From positions 143,460 through 207,459 of the forward strand of contig NZ_BLAD01000043.1 of NCBI RefSeq assembly GCF_009687845.1: DNA of 64,000 nucleotides, in the 5' to 3' direction. The notes beneath the pieces were generated by a model that saw only the letters and a program-made list of their open reading frames with translations, was not told the DNA's origin and did not search any database. Made by a program: the position numbers and the translations under genes. Shown here piece by piece: positions 1 to 8,230 of this stretch. Positions within the stretch are counted from its first letter, which is position 1; every line of letters starts with the position of its first letter. Origin of the DNA: Acrocarpospora corrugata. GTDB lineage: Bacteria > Actinomycetota > Actinomycetes > Streptosporangiales > Streptosporangiaceae.

Positions 1-124
1 GGCGAAGGGGCCGAGCGATCCCCTGATGACAGCGAGGAATATGTACGAAGGGCGTGGAAAGCGATACGAACCGACAACGCGGAATGTCGTCCCGACGACG
101 CCCGCGCCGGGGAGGGAGCGACAG

Positions 125-481
125 ATGGTCCTGCTGCGTCAGCTGCTCGGTGACGTCCTGCGGCGGCTGAGAGTGCGCCAGAGCCGCACGCTGCGCGAGG
201 TCTCCACGCTGGCCCGTGTCTCCCTCGGCTACCTGTCCGAGGTGGAACGCGGCCAGAAGGAGGCGTCCTCTGAACTGCTTGCCTCGATCTGCGGCGCGCT
301 AGGCGTTCCGCTGTCGCAAGTGCTTCGTGAAGTGTCCGACCAGTTCGCGCTCGCCGAGCTGCAGCACGCCCCGGTTCTGGCAGATGCGCCGGAGCACGAG
401 CGGCTGCCGATCTCGGAGACCGTGCCGTCCGGCCCTGAGTTCGGGGGATTCCCCGAGGTCAAGGACATGGTGGCGGCCTGA
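125..481 (+). CDS. clgR: ClgR-type XRE-family transcriptional activator
   Basis: A 118-residue DNA-binding protein. The central XRE helix-turn-helix includes the signature [20 protein letters not shown], typical of ClgR, which in actinobacteria activates clp protease and some DNA-repair genes. I chose the ATG at 125 because GGGAGGGAG lies just upstream and the product then begins [14 protein letters not shown], as in other ClgR proteins; an upstream in-frame ATG at 26 would add 33 non-conserved residues. The protein ends in Val-Ala-Ala, consistent with the C-terminal Ala-Ala degron through which Streptomyces ClgR is turned over by ClpP (known for the family, inferred here). The nearby recA-recX-miaB block matches the usual clgR neighbourhood. 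Confidence 0.85.
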   Translation: MVLLRQLLGDVLRRLRVRQSRTLREVSTLARVSLGYLSEVERGQKEASSELLASICGALGVPLSQVLREVSDQFALAELQHAPVLADAPEHERLPISETVPSGPEFGGFPEVKDMVAA

Positions 482-487
482 CCAGCC

Positions 488-1276
488 CTAACTTGGCTGA
501 CAGGTCCGGCACCAGTACACCAGCCGTTCGGCTGGTGCTGAGCCGATCTCCCGACAACCAACTGGATTTCCGCAGACACGGCAGGGGCGGCGTGCCCTGC
601 CATAGACGAACATCGCACGCCCCGGCCTAGGATCACCGGTCGTCACCGGTGATGGCCCTTCTTTGCACGATTCCATCAGGCGGTGCGCGAGCTCGACCAG
701 CTCCGCCAGGTCCGCCATCGATCCCACCGAGCCCACTGGACGCCACGGCGACAGACGCGCGATGAACAGCGTCTCGGCCCGCCAGATCGTGCCGATCCCC
801 GCCAGATTGCGCTGATCCAGCAGCGCCTCGCCGATGCTGCGCCCGGGCTCCCCGGCCAGGTTGGCGGCGGCCCGGCCCGCGTCCCAGTCCGATCCCAGCA
901 GGTCGGGGCCGAGATGGCCGACGACCCGGTCTTCGCGCGCGGTCGGCAGCAGGTCGACCATGCCGAGTTTCACGCCGACGGCCTGCCATTCGGCGTTGGC
1001 CAGGATCAGCCGGATCACGTCGCCGCCGCGGACCGGCCGTCCGGCGGGGTGGATCTGCCAGCTGCCGTCCATCCGCAGGTGGGTGTGGACGGTGAGGTCG
1101 CCGTCGATCCGGGTGAGCAGGTGCTTGCCGCGCGACTCGGTGCCGAGCACCCGGCGTCCGCGCAGGTCGGCGGTGGCGTGCCGGGGCACCCTGAAGTCGG
1201 ATCTGGTCAGCGCGCGGCCGTCCAGGGCCGCGCGCAGCCGCTTCGCCGTGCGGTAGACGGCGTCTCCCTCGGGCAT
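488..1276 (-). CDS. nei: Fpg/Nei-family DNA glycosylase (endonuclease VIII type)
   Basis: A 262-residue base-excision repair glycosylase/AP lyase. It begins MPEGD, so after Met removal it has the catalytic Pro1-Glu2 of the family. The helix-two-turn-helix region follows in the middle and a C-terminal zinc finger has cysteine pairs CRVC and CRTC. The substrate would be oxidised pyrimidines or purines. Its start overlaps the stop of the Rrf2 gene as ATGA, so the two are translationally coupled. In M. tuberculosis nei sits beside lhr; here lhr is ~38 kb away, which suggests the intervening DNA is inserted. It faces clgR tail to tail with only 6 bp between them. Confidence 0.9.
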   Translation of the reverse strand: MPEGDAVYRTAKRLRAALDGRALTRSDFRVPRHATADLRGRRVLGTESRGKHLLTRIDGDLTVHTHLRMDGSWQIHPAGRPVRGGDVIRLILANAEWQAVGVKLGMVDLLPTAREDRVVGHLGPDLLGSDWDAGRAAANLAGEPGRSIGEALLDQRNLAGIGTIWRAETLFIARLSPWRPVGSVGSMADLAELVELAHRLMESCKEGPSPVTTGDPRPGRAMFVYGRARRPCRVCGNPVGCREIGSAPAERLVYWCRTCQPS

Positions 1277-1740
1277 CAGACCGGGGTGTGGGAGTCCCAG
1301 GCCGAGGGGTCGTTGGACAGGTCGGTGACCCGCTTGGGCAGCTCGCCGCTGGCGATCTGGTCCAGGGTGACCTCCTCCAGGATGGCCCGCTCACTGGCTC
1401 GCAACGCGATCCACACCTGCTGCAGCGACTGCGCCGCCCCGGTGTAGCCGACATGCTCGGGCCGTTCGCCGCGCACGTTGGCCAGCGGGCCGTCCACCGC
1501 GCGGATCACGTCGGCCAGTGAGATCTGGGCGGCCGGGCGGGCCAGCACGTAGCCGCCCTCAGGGCCGCGCTGCCCGCGCACCAGACCGGCCCTGCGCATC
1601 TGCAGCAGGATGTTCTCCAGGTACTTGGGCGGCATCTCCTGCCCCTTGGCGAGCTCGCCCACAGTGGTGGGGCCCTCCCCTGCCGCGGCTAGTTCGGCGG
1701 CGGCGCGGAGGGCGTAGTCGACACGGGCAGAAAGTCGCAT
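1276..1740 (-). CDS. Rrf2-family transcriptional regulator without cysteines
   Basis: A 154-residue winged-helix regulator of the Rrf2 family. The N-terminal MRLSARVDYALRA, the recognition region MPPKYLENILLQMRRAGLV and the wing GPEGGY are all present. IscR and NsrR use three cysteines to hold an Fe-S cluster; this protein has no cysteine, so it cannot be a cluster sensor and is more like the CymR type. It overlaps nei by 4 bases and heads a two-gene operon with it, suggesting but not proving that it controls repair under some metabolic or redox signal. The ATG start is directly visible; the target is unknown. Confidence 0.85.
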   Translation of the reverse strand: MRLSARVDYALRAAAELAAAGEGPTTVGELAKGQEMPPKYLENILLQMRRAGLVRGQRGPEGGYVLARPAAQISLADVIRAVDGPLANVRGERPEHVGYTGAAQSLQQVWIALRASERAILEEVTLDQIASGELPKRVTDLSNDPSAWDSHTPV

Positions 1741-1804
1741 GTTGTCGATTATCCCGCTCGGTTGGCAATGGTTGGACGGCAGGCCCGCAAATTGCGCGCC
1801 CGGC

Positions 1805-3640
1805 TCAGCTCAGCCGAAGCCGGACGACCACCGGCAGGTGGTCAGAGAACGGTACCCGGGGCACGGACGCCTCGACCACCTCCAGACCGGGCGTCAGCAG
1901 CACATGGTCGATCCGCTTGACCGGATTCTCGGCCGGGGAGGTGGGCGGATCGCCCCGCGCGATCAGCGGGTCGGTGAGCCCGGCCGCCGTGAGCACCCGC
2001 ATCTCCGGGTCGTCCTTGGTCAGGTTGAGGTCGCCCGCGAGGATCACCGGCCGGGTCGCGGCCAGGCTTTTCGCCAGCGCCGCCACTTCGGGCGCCTGGC
2101 CGGCGGGGGCCTGCAGGTGGGTGTTGACGATGCCGATCTCGCGCCCGCCCACGGTCAGCGCCGCCGTCTGGGCCTGGGCGCCGGTCGGGTAGTCGTGCTT
2201 GCCGAGCCGGTGCGAGACGACCTCCCTGACCGGCAGGTTGGTGAGCAGCGCGTCGCCCCAGAGTCGGTCGGCGGCGGGCGCGAAGTAGTAGCGCAGGCCG
2301 AGGCCGTGCGCGATCCGGTCCAGGTCGTCGTGGCCGCCGTTGAGCAGCCAGCCACGGTCGACCTCGCTGAGCAGGACCACGTCGGGGCGTACCGACGCGG
2401 CCCAGGCGGCGATCCGGTCCAGGTCGAGGGTGCCGGTCAGGCCGTAACCCATCCTGATGTTGTACGCGACGAGGGTGAACTCGCCGCCGTCCACGTTCTG
2501 GGTGGCCGGGATCGTCCGCCAGGTGAGACCGGCGACCAGCAGCGGCGGCAGGAGCAGGGCGGCCAGCGTGCCCGAGAGCAGGGACGGGAGCCCGATCCGG
2601 GGGGTCGGGATGAGATCGCGGCCGAGTCCGCGGCCGACGCCGGTCAGGGCGACCAGCACGCCGACGACCATCGGCACGACGGTGTTGGGGAAGCCCAGAT
2701 CGGCGTCGTAGGAGGCGTAGAAGGCGAACGTGGCCACCAGGAACAGCAGGGCGCCGCCGAGCAGAGCCGCCCCGGGCCTGCGGCGGCCGGGGCTCAGGGT
2801 GGCCAGGCCCAGGCAGCCGCCGAGTCCGGCCGCCAGCAGGGTGGCCTGCGCGACCCCCGCGACCGGCGAGAAGATGCCGATCAGCAGGCCGGCCGGGAAG
2901 AGCACCCGGTAGACGCGGACCGGCGCGTTCGCCAGCAGCGGGGCGATCGCGAACGGGATCAGGCTGAGGCTGGCCACGCCGAGGGCCGCCACCGAGGCCG
3001 CCGCCGCGAGTTCGGTGGCGCCGGTGGACCAGGTGTCGGTGCCGGCCGCGCCCGGTCCCAGGTACTGGCCGGTCAGGAACAGGGCCGGGCCGAGCAGGAA
3101 CCAGGCGGCCGTGGGAGCGACGAACTCGTCGGGCCGGGTTTTGAGGGTGGACCAGAGGAAGCCGGCCGAGACCAGGACGGTGGGGAACCAGGGGAACAGG
3201 CCGTCCTGCCAGATCAGGTCCATGTGGTCGATGGTGAGGTGGAGCAGGCCGCTCAGGGCGAGTCCCAGGGTGATCCCGATCGGGGCCGCGGTACGGGGGA
3301 GGGTGCGGGCGCAGCCGTACAGGAAGAAGAGACCGGCGCAGACGCCGGCTGAAGCCAGGTAGAGCTGCGGGTCGCCGCCGTCGGTGGCCTGGAGGGCGAT
3401 CCGGGTGGCGGCGAGGACGGCGGCGCCGCCGATCAGGACCGCGCGCGGGCCGAGGAAGCGGGCGATGACGATCGCGGTGAACGGGATCACGAACCAGAGC
3501 GCGGCGAACAATCCGAGTTGTTCCGGCGGGGTGTCGCCGGCCCGGCCGTACAAGGTGATGAGGGAGGGCAGGAAGACCCGCAGCGCGTCGAGAAGGAGCA
3601 GGAGGCCCAGGGTTAGGGTGGCGATCGGCCATCTGGACAT
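1805..3640 (-). CDS. Polytopic membrane protein with C-terminal endonuclease/exonuclease/phosphatase domain
   Basis: A 611-residue protein. Residues 1 to ~380 hold about a dozen hydrophobic helices. Residues ~388-611 form an EEP (DNase I-like) domain with the usual metal/catalytic elements: YNIR with Asn, LSEVD with Glu, GDLN with Asp/Asn, and the final SDHLPVVV Asp-His. EEP domains cleave phosphodiesters or phosphomonoesters in nucleic acids, phosphoinositides or sphingomyelin; which one applies cannot be told here. The topology should place the EEP domain outside or at the membrane face. I chose ATG 3640 because GGAGGAG precedes it. It is divergent from a ROK regulator with 160 bp between, so it may share that regulator's operator. 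Confidence 0.8.
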   Translation of the reverse strand: MSRWPIATLTLGLLLLLDALRVFLPSLITLYGRAGDTPPEQLGLFAALWFVIPFTAIVIARFLGPRAVLIGGAAVLAATRIALQATDGGDPQLYLASAGVCAGLFFLYGCARTLPRTAAPIGITLGLALSGLLHLTIDHMDLIWQDGLFPWFPTVLVSAGFLWSTLKTRPDEFVAPTAAWFLLGPALFLTGQYLGPGAAGTDTWSTGATELAAAASVAALGVASLSLIPFAIAPLLANAPVRVYRVLFPAGLLIGIFSPVAGVAQATLLAAGLGGCLGLATLSPGRRRPGAALLGGALLFLVATFAFYASYDADLGFPNTVVPMVVGVLVALTGVGRGLGRDLIPTPRIGLPSLLSGTLAALLLPPLLVAGLTWRTIPATQNVDGGEFTLVAYNIRMGYGLTGTLDLDRIAAWAASVRPDVVLLSEVDRGWLLNGGHDDLDRIAHGLGLRYYFAPAADRLWGDALLTNLPVREVVSHRLGKHDYPTGAQAQTAALTVGGREIGIVNTHLQAPAGQAPEVAALAKSLAATRPVILAGDLNLTKDDPEMRVLTAAGLTDPLIARGDPPTSPAENPVKRIDHVLLTPGLEVVEASVPRVPFSDHLPVVVRLRLS

Positions 3641-3737
3641 GAGCACTCCTCCGCGTCGGACAGGAGTGATCCTCGTAGTCCCCGGGAGCGGTATCAAGAG
3701 CCAATTTCCGGACCGCCGCCGAGTCGCTAAGCTGGCA

Positions 3738-3760
3738 GGAAACTTTGTTGATATTTTCGC
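3738..3760 (+). promoter_or_regulatory. Candidate ROK operator (GGAAACTTT box), copy A
   Basis: The block GGAAACTTTGTTGATA lies 55-63 bp before the ROK gene at 3801, in the divergent gap with the EEP membrane gene. The wider context, beginning CGCTAA about ten bases earlier, aligns base for base with the block upstream of the second ROK gene (22411-22440). The core AAA-C-TTT is palindromic. A shared operator for two paralogous ROK proteins is the inference; the alternative is a shared promoter element. Confidence 0.5.
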
Positions 3761-3800
3761 AAGCTGCGTTAACCCGGGGGCGATCATAGAAAGCAGGAGC

Positions 3801-4979
3801 ATGGAGCGACGTCCTGGCGTGCCCAGGCTGCTCCGGGAGATCAACGACCGGGCCGCACTGGAATTGTTGCTCGCCTCAGGACCGCTGACCAGGGGGCAGA
3901 TCGGCGACCTGACGGGCCTGTCCAAGGTGACCGCGTCCCAGACGCTGTCCCGTCTGGAGGAGCGCGGCCTGGTCGAGGTCGTCGGCGAGCAGGCGGGCAA
4001 CCGCGGCCCGAACGCCGCGCTGTACGGCGTGATCGCCTCGTGCGCCTACGTCGCGGGGCTGGACGTGGGCCCGGAGTTCGTCACCGCCGCCATCGCCGAC
4101 ATCAACGGCGACGTGGTGGCCGAGGTGACCGCGCATCCGAACGGCCACGAGGACCCGGTCTCGGTGGTGCACAACGCCGTGGTGAAGGCGTGCAGGTCGG
4201 CCAAGGTGGCGCTGTCCCGGCTGCGCGGCGTGGTGATCGGCACGCCCGGCGTGGTCGACCCGCGCACCGGCGACGTGCGCTTCTCCTTCGACCTGCCGGA
4301 CTGGCACGAGGGCGTGCACGAGGCGCTCGCCCGCGACCTGCGCAGGGACGTCACGATCGAGAACGACGTGAACCTGGTGGCCATCGCGGAACGCGCCAAA
4401 GGCGCCGCGCAGCAGGTGGACGACTTCGTGCTGCTCTGGGTCGGCCGGGGCATCGGCCTCGCCGTCGTCCTGGGCGGCCGGCTGCACCGCGGCCGGTCCG
4501 GCAGCGCGGGCGAGATCGGCTACCTCCCGGTGCCCGGCGTCCCGCTGGCCGAGGATGTGCGGGCCACGCCCGGGCGGCTGCCGTCGCTCGCGGGCGGCCT
4601 CCAGTCCCTGGTCAGCTCCGAGGCGGTGATCGAACTCGCCGCCGAGTACGGCTTCGCCGCCGAAACCGCCGCCGAGGCCGTGACCGCCGCGGTGGCCGCC
4701 GGCGAGGAGGGCGACCGGCTGCTCGACGAGATCGCCTCCCGGCTGGCGCTGGGCGTCGCCTCGGTCTGCGTCGTCCTGGACCCCGGCCTGGTGGTGCTGG
4801 CCGGGGAGGTCGGCCAGGCCGGCGGGGCGTCGCTGACCGGCCGGGTGGAGACGGCCGTGGCCCGGATCTGCCCGATCCGCCCCCAGGTCGTCACCAGCGA
4901 GGTGACCGGCAGCCCGGTTCTGCGCGGCGCCGTGATCGCCGCTCTGGAGCAGGCCCGCGAGGAGATCTTCGCGTCCTGA
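3801..4979 (+). CDS. ROK-family transcriptional regulator (1)
   Basis: A 392-residue sugar-responsive regulator. Residues ~10-75 form a winged helix (PLTRGQIGDLTGLSKVTAS). The rest is a ROK sugar-kinase fold with the acidic GSAGEIGY motif. The zinc motif (CxCGxxGC) and the GH dipeptide of classic ROK kinases and of NagC/Mlc are missing, so it is probably a non-kinase sensor. I chose ATG 3801 because AGGAG precedes it and its start MERRPGVPRLL matches the paralogue at 22570 (MSQRPGTPRLL); the two are paralogous along their whole length. Sequence upstream of 3801 stays open in frame but is not conserved. It likely regulates itself and possibly the divergent EEP gene. Confidence 0.88.
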   Translation: MERRPGVPRLLREINDRAALELLLASGPLTRGQIGDLTGLSKVTASQTLSRLEERGLVEVVGEQAGNRGPNAALYGVIASCAYVAGLDVGPEFVTAAIADINGDVVAEVTAHPNGHEDPVSVVHNAVVKACRSAKVALSRLRGVVIGTPGVVDPRTGDVRFSFDLPDWHEGVHEALARDLRRDVTIENDVNLVAIAERAKGAAQQVDDFVLLWVGRGIGLAVVLGGRLHRGRSGSAGEIGYLPVPGVPLAEDVRATPGRLPSLAGGLQSLVSSEAVIELAAEYGFAAETAAEAVTAAVAAGEEGDRLLDEIASRLALGVASVCVVLDPGLVVLAGEVGQAGGASLTGRVETAVARICPIRPQVVTSEVTGSPVLRGAVIAALEQAREEIFAS

Positions 4980-5065
4980 CCGGTGTGATGGATTCGTTAC
5001 CCATAGCGGGTATTTGACGCGGATGACCGCCCTCTCTTCTGTGCGGAGAAGAGATGGAGGTCCCC

Positions 5066-6697
5066 ATGTGGACGATCGACTATCAGGAGATCCCGGAGCC
5101 GGGCTCACCGGACACCGCGGGCGCTCTGGTCTTTCCGCGCGAACTCCTTGAGGAGCACGGCGCGCGGGTGCTCGACCCGGCCGCGGTCTCCCTCGGGCCC
5201 GGCGAGCCGGTGCCCGGTTCGACCGTGTACCACGCGGACATGCTGCTGGTCCCGACCCAGTTCCTCGCCGAACCCGCCCTGCGGGACTGGTTCGCCAGGG
5301 CCCTGGACGAGCTCGGCCTCACCGCCACCCCGCCCCGCGACGTGGGGGATTCCAACGAGGAGTTCACCGACTGGCGCGCGGTCGTCCTGAAGGTCGCCCG
5401 CGGCGTGGTGGAGGTGGACGCCTGGCCGGTCCTCCAGCACCTGCGCACCCGCCTGCCCCAGCCCACCGACGAGCAGGCGTCGGCCGAGGAACGCATCCTC
5501 AGGTACGGCCGCCAGATCACCCTCAACCACGTCATGCTCGGCTCGGCCTTCACCGGCATGGCCCAGCTCGGCGGCGAACCGGTCACCGACGGCCACGGCC
5601 TGCCCGGCGACCACCAGGCCACCACCGGTTTCGGGTACGCCACCCGCGCCCCGGTCCAGGTCGTCCGGCCGAAGCCGGAGCCGGACCCGAACTACCAGGG
5701 CCGCCGGCCCGTGGTGGCGCTCATCGACACCGGCAGCGCGCACCACGACTGGTTCCCGTGGACCGAGAAGTGGACCGCGAACGACCAGTTCCTGGTCAGC
5801 ACCGCCGCCCAGGAGAAGATCCTCGCGGGCACGCCGGTCAACGACGCGCGCCGCCGCCCCGTGCCGGTGATCCGCGACCACGTGGACGGGCCGGTCTCTG
5901 GACGTCCACTGCTCGGGCTGGTCAACGCGCAGGCCGGGCACGCCACCTTCGAGGCCGGGCTGATCCACCAGCTGGCGCCGGACGCCCGGATCCTCAACCT
6001 GCGCGCGATGTTCCCCAGCGGCCTGGCCTCCGAGCACGCGGTGCGGATCGCCCTGCAGTACGTGCTCGACCTGGTGAAGGCCGCCCAGCGCGACCCGAAC
6101 CAGGGCCTGTTCGTCGACGTGGTCTCGCTGTCCTGCGGCTACTTCAGCGAGAACGACGAGGACCGCAGGTACACCCAGGCGATGGAGAACCTGGTCGACG
6201 AGCTGCGCCGGCGGGGAGTGATGGTGGTCGCGGCGGCGGGAAACTTCGCCGCGTCCCGCGCCTTCTACCCATCCGGACTGGCGGGCGCCCCGGACGAGGA
6301 GTTCCGGGCGTACGAACGGGCACCGATCTTCGGCGTCGGCGCCAGCAACCCGAACGGCTCGATCGCCATCTTCAGCAACGCCGGCAAGGCGATCAAGTAC
6401 CACGCCCCCGGGGCCATGCTGATCAGCACCTTCCCCGACACCATCCGGGGCTCGACAGGACCCCGAGTAGAACTCACGTTCAAAGCCGGCACCCGCGAAT
6501 GGACCCGCGCCTCCTTCGACGCCGACGACTTCAACAGCGGCTTCGCCCTATGGAGCGGCACCTCATTCGCGGCCCCGGTCCTCGCCGGACGGGTGCTCGC
6601 CCACCTGATCCGAGACCACCAAGCCACCCTGGCCGACGTCGGCCTCACCGAAACACTGAAACGAGGTAAGGCAGTCGTGCGGAAGCTCCAAACATGA
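5066..6697 (+). CDS. Cytosolic S8-family (subtilisin-like) serine peptidase
   Basis: A 543-residue subtilase with a complete catalytic triad: Asp221 in ALIDTG, His292 in GHATFEAG, Ser500 in SGTSFAAP, plus the oxyanion Asn393 in AAAGN. There is no signal peptide or membrane segment and a ~210-residue N-terminal region of unknown function, so it should work in the cytoplasm. I chose ATG 5066 because GGAGG lies 5 bp upstream; ATG 5054 overlaps that ribosome site. A 7-bp hairpin (5034-5053) sits directly before it. The stop overlaps the sigma-factor start (ATGA), and a third overlapping gene follows. A TPR-CHAT protease lies beyond an insertion, suggesting a two-protease signalling module. Confidence 0.9.
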   Translation: MWTIDYQEIPEPGSPDTAGALVFPRELLEEHGARVLDPAAVSLGPGEPVPGSTVYHADMLLVPTQFLAEPALRDWFARALDELGLTATPPRDVGDSNEEFTDWRAVVLKVARGVVEVDAWPVLQHLRTRLPQPTDEQASAEERILRYGRQITLNHVMLGSAFTGMAQLGGEPVTDGHGLPGDHQATTGFGYATRAPVQVVRPKPEPDPNYQGRRPVVALIDTGSAHHDWFPWTEKWTANDQFLVSTAAQEKILAGTPVNDARRRPVPVIRDHVDGPVSGRPLLGLVNAQAGHATFEAGLIHQLAPDARILNLRAMFPSGLASEHAVRIALQYVLDLVKAAQRDPNQGLFVDVVSLSCGYFSENDEDRRYTQAMENLVDELRRRGVMVVAAAGNFAASRAFYPSGLAGAPDEEFRAYERAPIFGVGASNPNGSIAIFSNAGKAIKYHAPGAMLISTFPDTIRGSTGPRVELTFKAGTREWTRASFDADDFNSGFALWSGTSFAAPVLAGRVLAHLIRDHQATLADVGLTETLKRGKAVVRKLQT

Positions 6698-6898
6698 CCG
6701 GCCTACCCGACCGCGCGGAAGTCCCCGCCACGACCGAGCTATCCGTGCGTGCGGAAGTTCCGGTCGTGACCGGGCTATCCGGCCAGGCGGAAGCTCCAGA
6801 CAGGACCGGGCTACGCGACCGCGCGGAAGTTCCGGTCGTGAACGGGTTACCCAGCCGTGCGGAAGCTTCGGACCTAAGCGGGTTACCCGGGCGTGCGT
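6667..6898 (+). repeat. 36-bp tandem array spanning the peptidase stop and the sigma-factor N-terminus
   Basis: Six and a half imperfect units with an exact 36-bp period start in the last codons of the S8 peptidase gene and run on into the sigma-factor gene. A typical unit carries GTGCGGAAGTTCCGGTCGTG. The peptidase stop TGA at 6695 recurs in the same frame at 6767. In the sigma frame each unit encodes 12 residues (RAEVPVV-TGL type), giving ~65 residues of low-complexity N-terminal extension. Confidence 0.85.
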
Positions 6899-7503
6899 CT
6901 TCTTTCGGTACGGCCGATCGCGGTCATGAGCGCCGCGATCGGCTGGCCGGACTGCTGGCGCGGGCCCAGGTGGGGGAGCGGGCCGCCTGGGACGCGTTGG
7001 TCGCCGAACTCACCCCGATGCTCTGGCACACCGCGCGCGGCCAGGGCCTCGGGTACGAATCGGCCCAGGACGTGGTGCAGACCACCTGGCTCGTCCTGGT
7101 CCGTCGCCAGCACTCGATCAACACTCCGGGGGCGTTGATCGAGTGGCTGGTGACGACGGCTCGCCGGGAGGCGTGGCGGGCCAGGGCCCGGGAGCGCTCC
7201 GCCGACCTGCTCGGCGAGGACGCCCTGGACGAGGTCCGGGATCCCGTCCCGCTCCCGGAGGAGCTGCTGCTGGCGGACGAGCGCCAGCGCGCGCTGTGGC
7301 GGGCGGTGGGCTCGCTGTCCCGGCGCTGCCAGGTCCTGCTGCGCGTCATCGCGTTCGCGCCGCAGCCGCACTACGACGCGGTCGCCCGGGCGCTGGACAT
7401 GCCCAAGGGCAGCATCGGCCCGACCCGGGGCAGGTGCCTGGCCAAACTACGCCAGACGCTGACCACCGATCCGGCCTGGAACCCCGACTGGAGGGCCCCA
7501 TGA
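6694..7503 (+). CDS. Sigma-70 family (ECF-like) RNA polymerase sigma factor with repeat-built N-terminus
   Basis: A 269-residue protein. Residues 1-~68 are the 12-residue repeats encoded by the 36-bp array. Region sigma-2 follows (AWDALVAELTPMLWHTARGQ, then the AQDVVQTTWLVL helix), then sigma-4 near the C-terminus (PHYDAVARALDMPKGSIGPT as helix-turn-helix). No anti-sigma gene is recognisable nearby. It starts inside the peptidase stop and ends inside the next gene's start, both ATGA, so the three are tightly coupled. The inference is that proteolysis by the subtilase or the CHAT protein controls its activity. The true start could be an internal GTG if the repeat extension is not translated. 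Confidence 0.85.
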   Translation: MTGLPDRAEVPATTELSVRAEVPVVTGLSGQAEAPDRTGLRDRAEVPVVNGLPSRAEASDLSGLPGRASSFGTADRGHERRDRLAGLLARAQVGERAAWDALVAELTPMLWHTARGQGLGYESAQDVVQTTWLVLVRRQHSINTPGALIEWLVTTARREAWRARARERSADLLGEDALDEVRDPVPLPEELLLADERQRALWRAVGSLSRRCQVLLRVIAFAPQPHYDAVARALDMPKGSIGPTRGRCLAKLRQTLTTDPAWNPDWRAP

Positions 7504-7958
7504 GCGAGGGCGAGCCCGACAGACAGGACGTCTTCGTCGTCGAGGAGCTGGAACGGCTCTACGCGCAGGTGGATCCGGTGCCCCCCGGACTGGTGGCGCG
7601 GATCGCCTTCGCGCTGGAACTGGCGTCCGGCGACTGCGAGATCCTGCGCCCCCGGGAGGAGGCCGCCGCAGGCGTACGCGGCGGCGAGACACGAACGATC
7701 ACATTCGACAGCCCGGCCCTGACCGTCATGATCGACATCTCCGAGCGCCCAGACGGCCCCGTCCGGGTGGACGGCTGGCTCGCCCCTCCTGCCGGGCACC
7801 TGGTCGAACTGCGCGGCCCACACGGCCTGACCACGGTGACAGCCGACCAGGACGGCCGTTTCGTCCTGGACGGGGTCCCCCGCGGCCTGGTCCAGATCGT
7901 GGTCCGGGCAGTAGCGGGTAGCGAAGCACTCGCCCTGACCCCGTCGTTCGTCCTCTGA
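7500..7958 (+). CDS. Small protein with C-terminal carboxypeptidase-regulatory-like beta-sandwich
   Basis: A 152-residue protein with no signal peptide. The N-terminal ~60 residues are acidic and helical (VFVVEELERLYAQVDPVPPG). Residues ~85-150 look like a CarboxypepD_reg / bacterial Ig-like fold: GWLAPPAGHLVELRG, then a T-V-T-A-D-Q-D-G-R-F turn and VPRGLVQIVVRA. Such small partners are often next to sigma factors and TPR-CHAT proteins in actinomycetes (recollection, not checked), so it could be the CHAT substrate or an anti-sigma-like clamp. Its last 27 bases recur at 12842-12868, just upstream of the CHAT gene, which marks the ancestral junction. Confidence 0.75.
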   Translation: MSEGEPDRQDVFVVEELERLYAQVDPVPPGLVARIAFALELASGDCEILRPREEAAAGVRGGETRTITFDSPALTVMIDISERPDGPVRVDGWLAPPAGHLVELRGPHGLTTVTADQDGRFVLDGVPRGLVQIVVRAVAGSEALALTPSFVL

Positions 7959-7961
7959 TCC
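7935..7961 (+). repeat. Left copy of a 27-bp direct repeat (3' end of the 7500 gene)
   Basis: The 27 bases covering the last codons and stop of the 7500 gene match 12842-12868 at 24 of 27 positions. The distant copy still encodes Leu-Thr-Leu-Ser-Phe-Val-Leu-stop. The two copies bracket 4.88 kb of unrelated genes, so they are either target duplications of an integration event or a pre-existing gene-tail duplication split by it. Confidence 0.8.
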
Positions 7962-7966
7962 CTTGA

Positions 7967-8008
<42 letters not shown>

Positions 8009-8230
8009 AGTAAACCTGGTTGGTCAGGGCGTCCCGTGTTTTCCGTGACACCTGGTTTCTTTGGGTGACCAACTGAGTGGCTAGGTTGCCCAAGATCTTG
8101 GTTTCTCGCTGTCGCTCCGCTCAGCGCGACAGGCCGAATCTGTTCCGGTAAGCGGGGCCCCGGGGTCACGTTCAGCGGAGTGGTGTAATAGGTGGCCGTG
8201 GATCTGTGGATCACACAGTCTGAGATGGGG
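8009..8230. other. Non-coding stretch between the tRNA fragment and the Fic gene
   Basis: No gene is supported here. Imperfect direct repeats (ACCTGGTTGGTCA and ACCTGGTTTCTTT) and a 7-bp hairpin CTGTCGC/GCGACAG at 8109-8132 follow the tRNA fragment. The hairpin could terminate the minus-strand Fic transcript or be part of an old attachment region. Confidence 0.4.
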
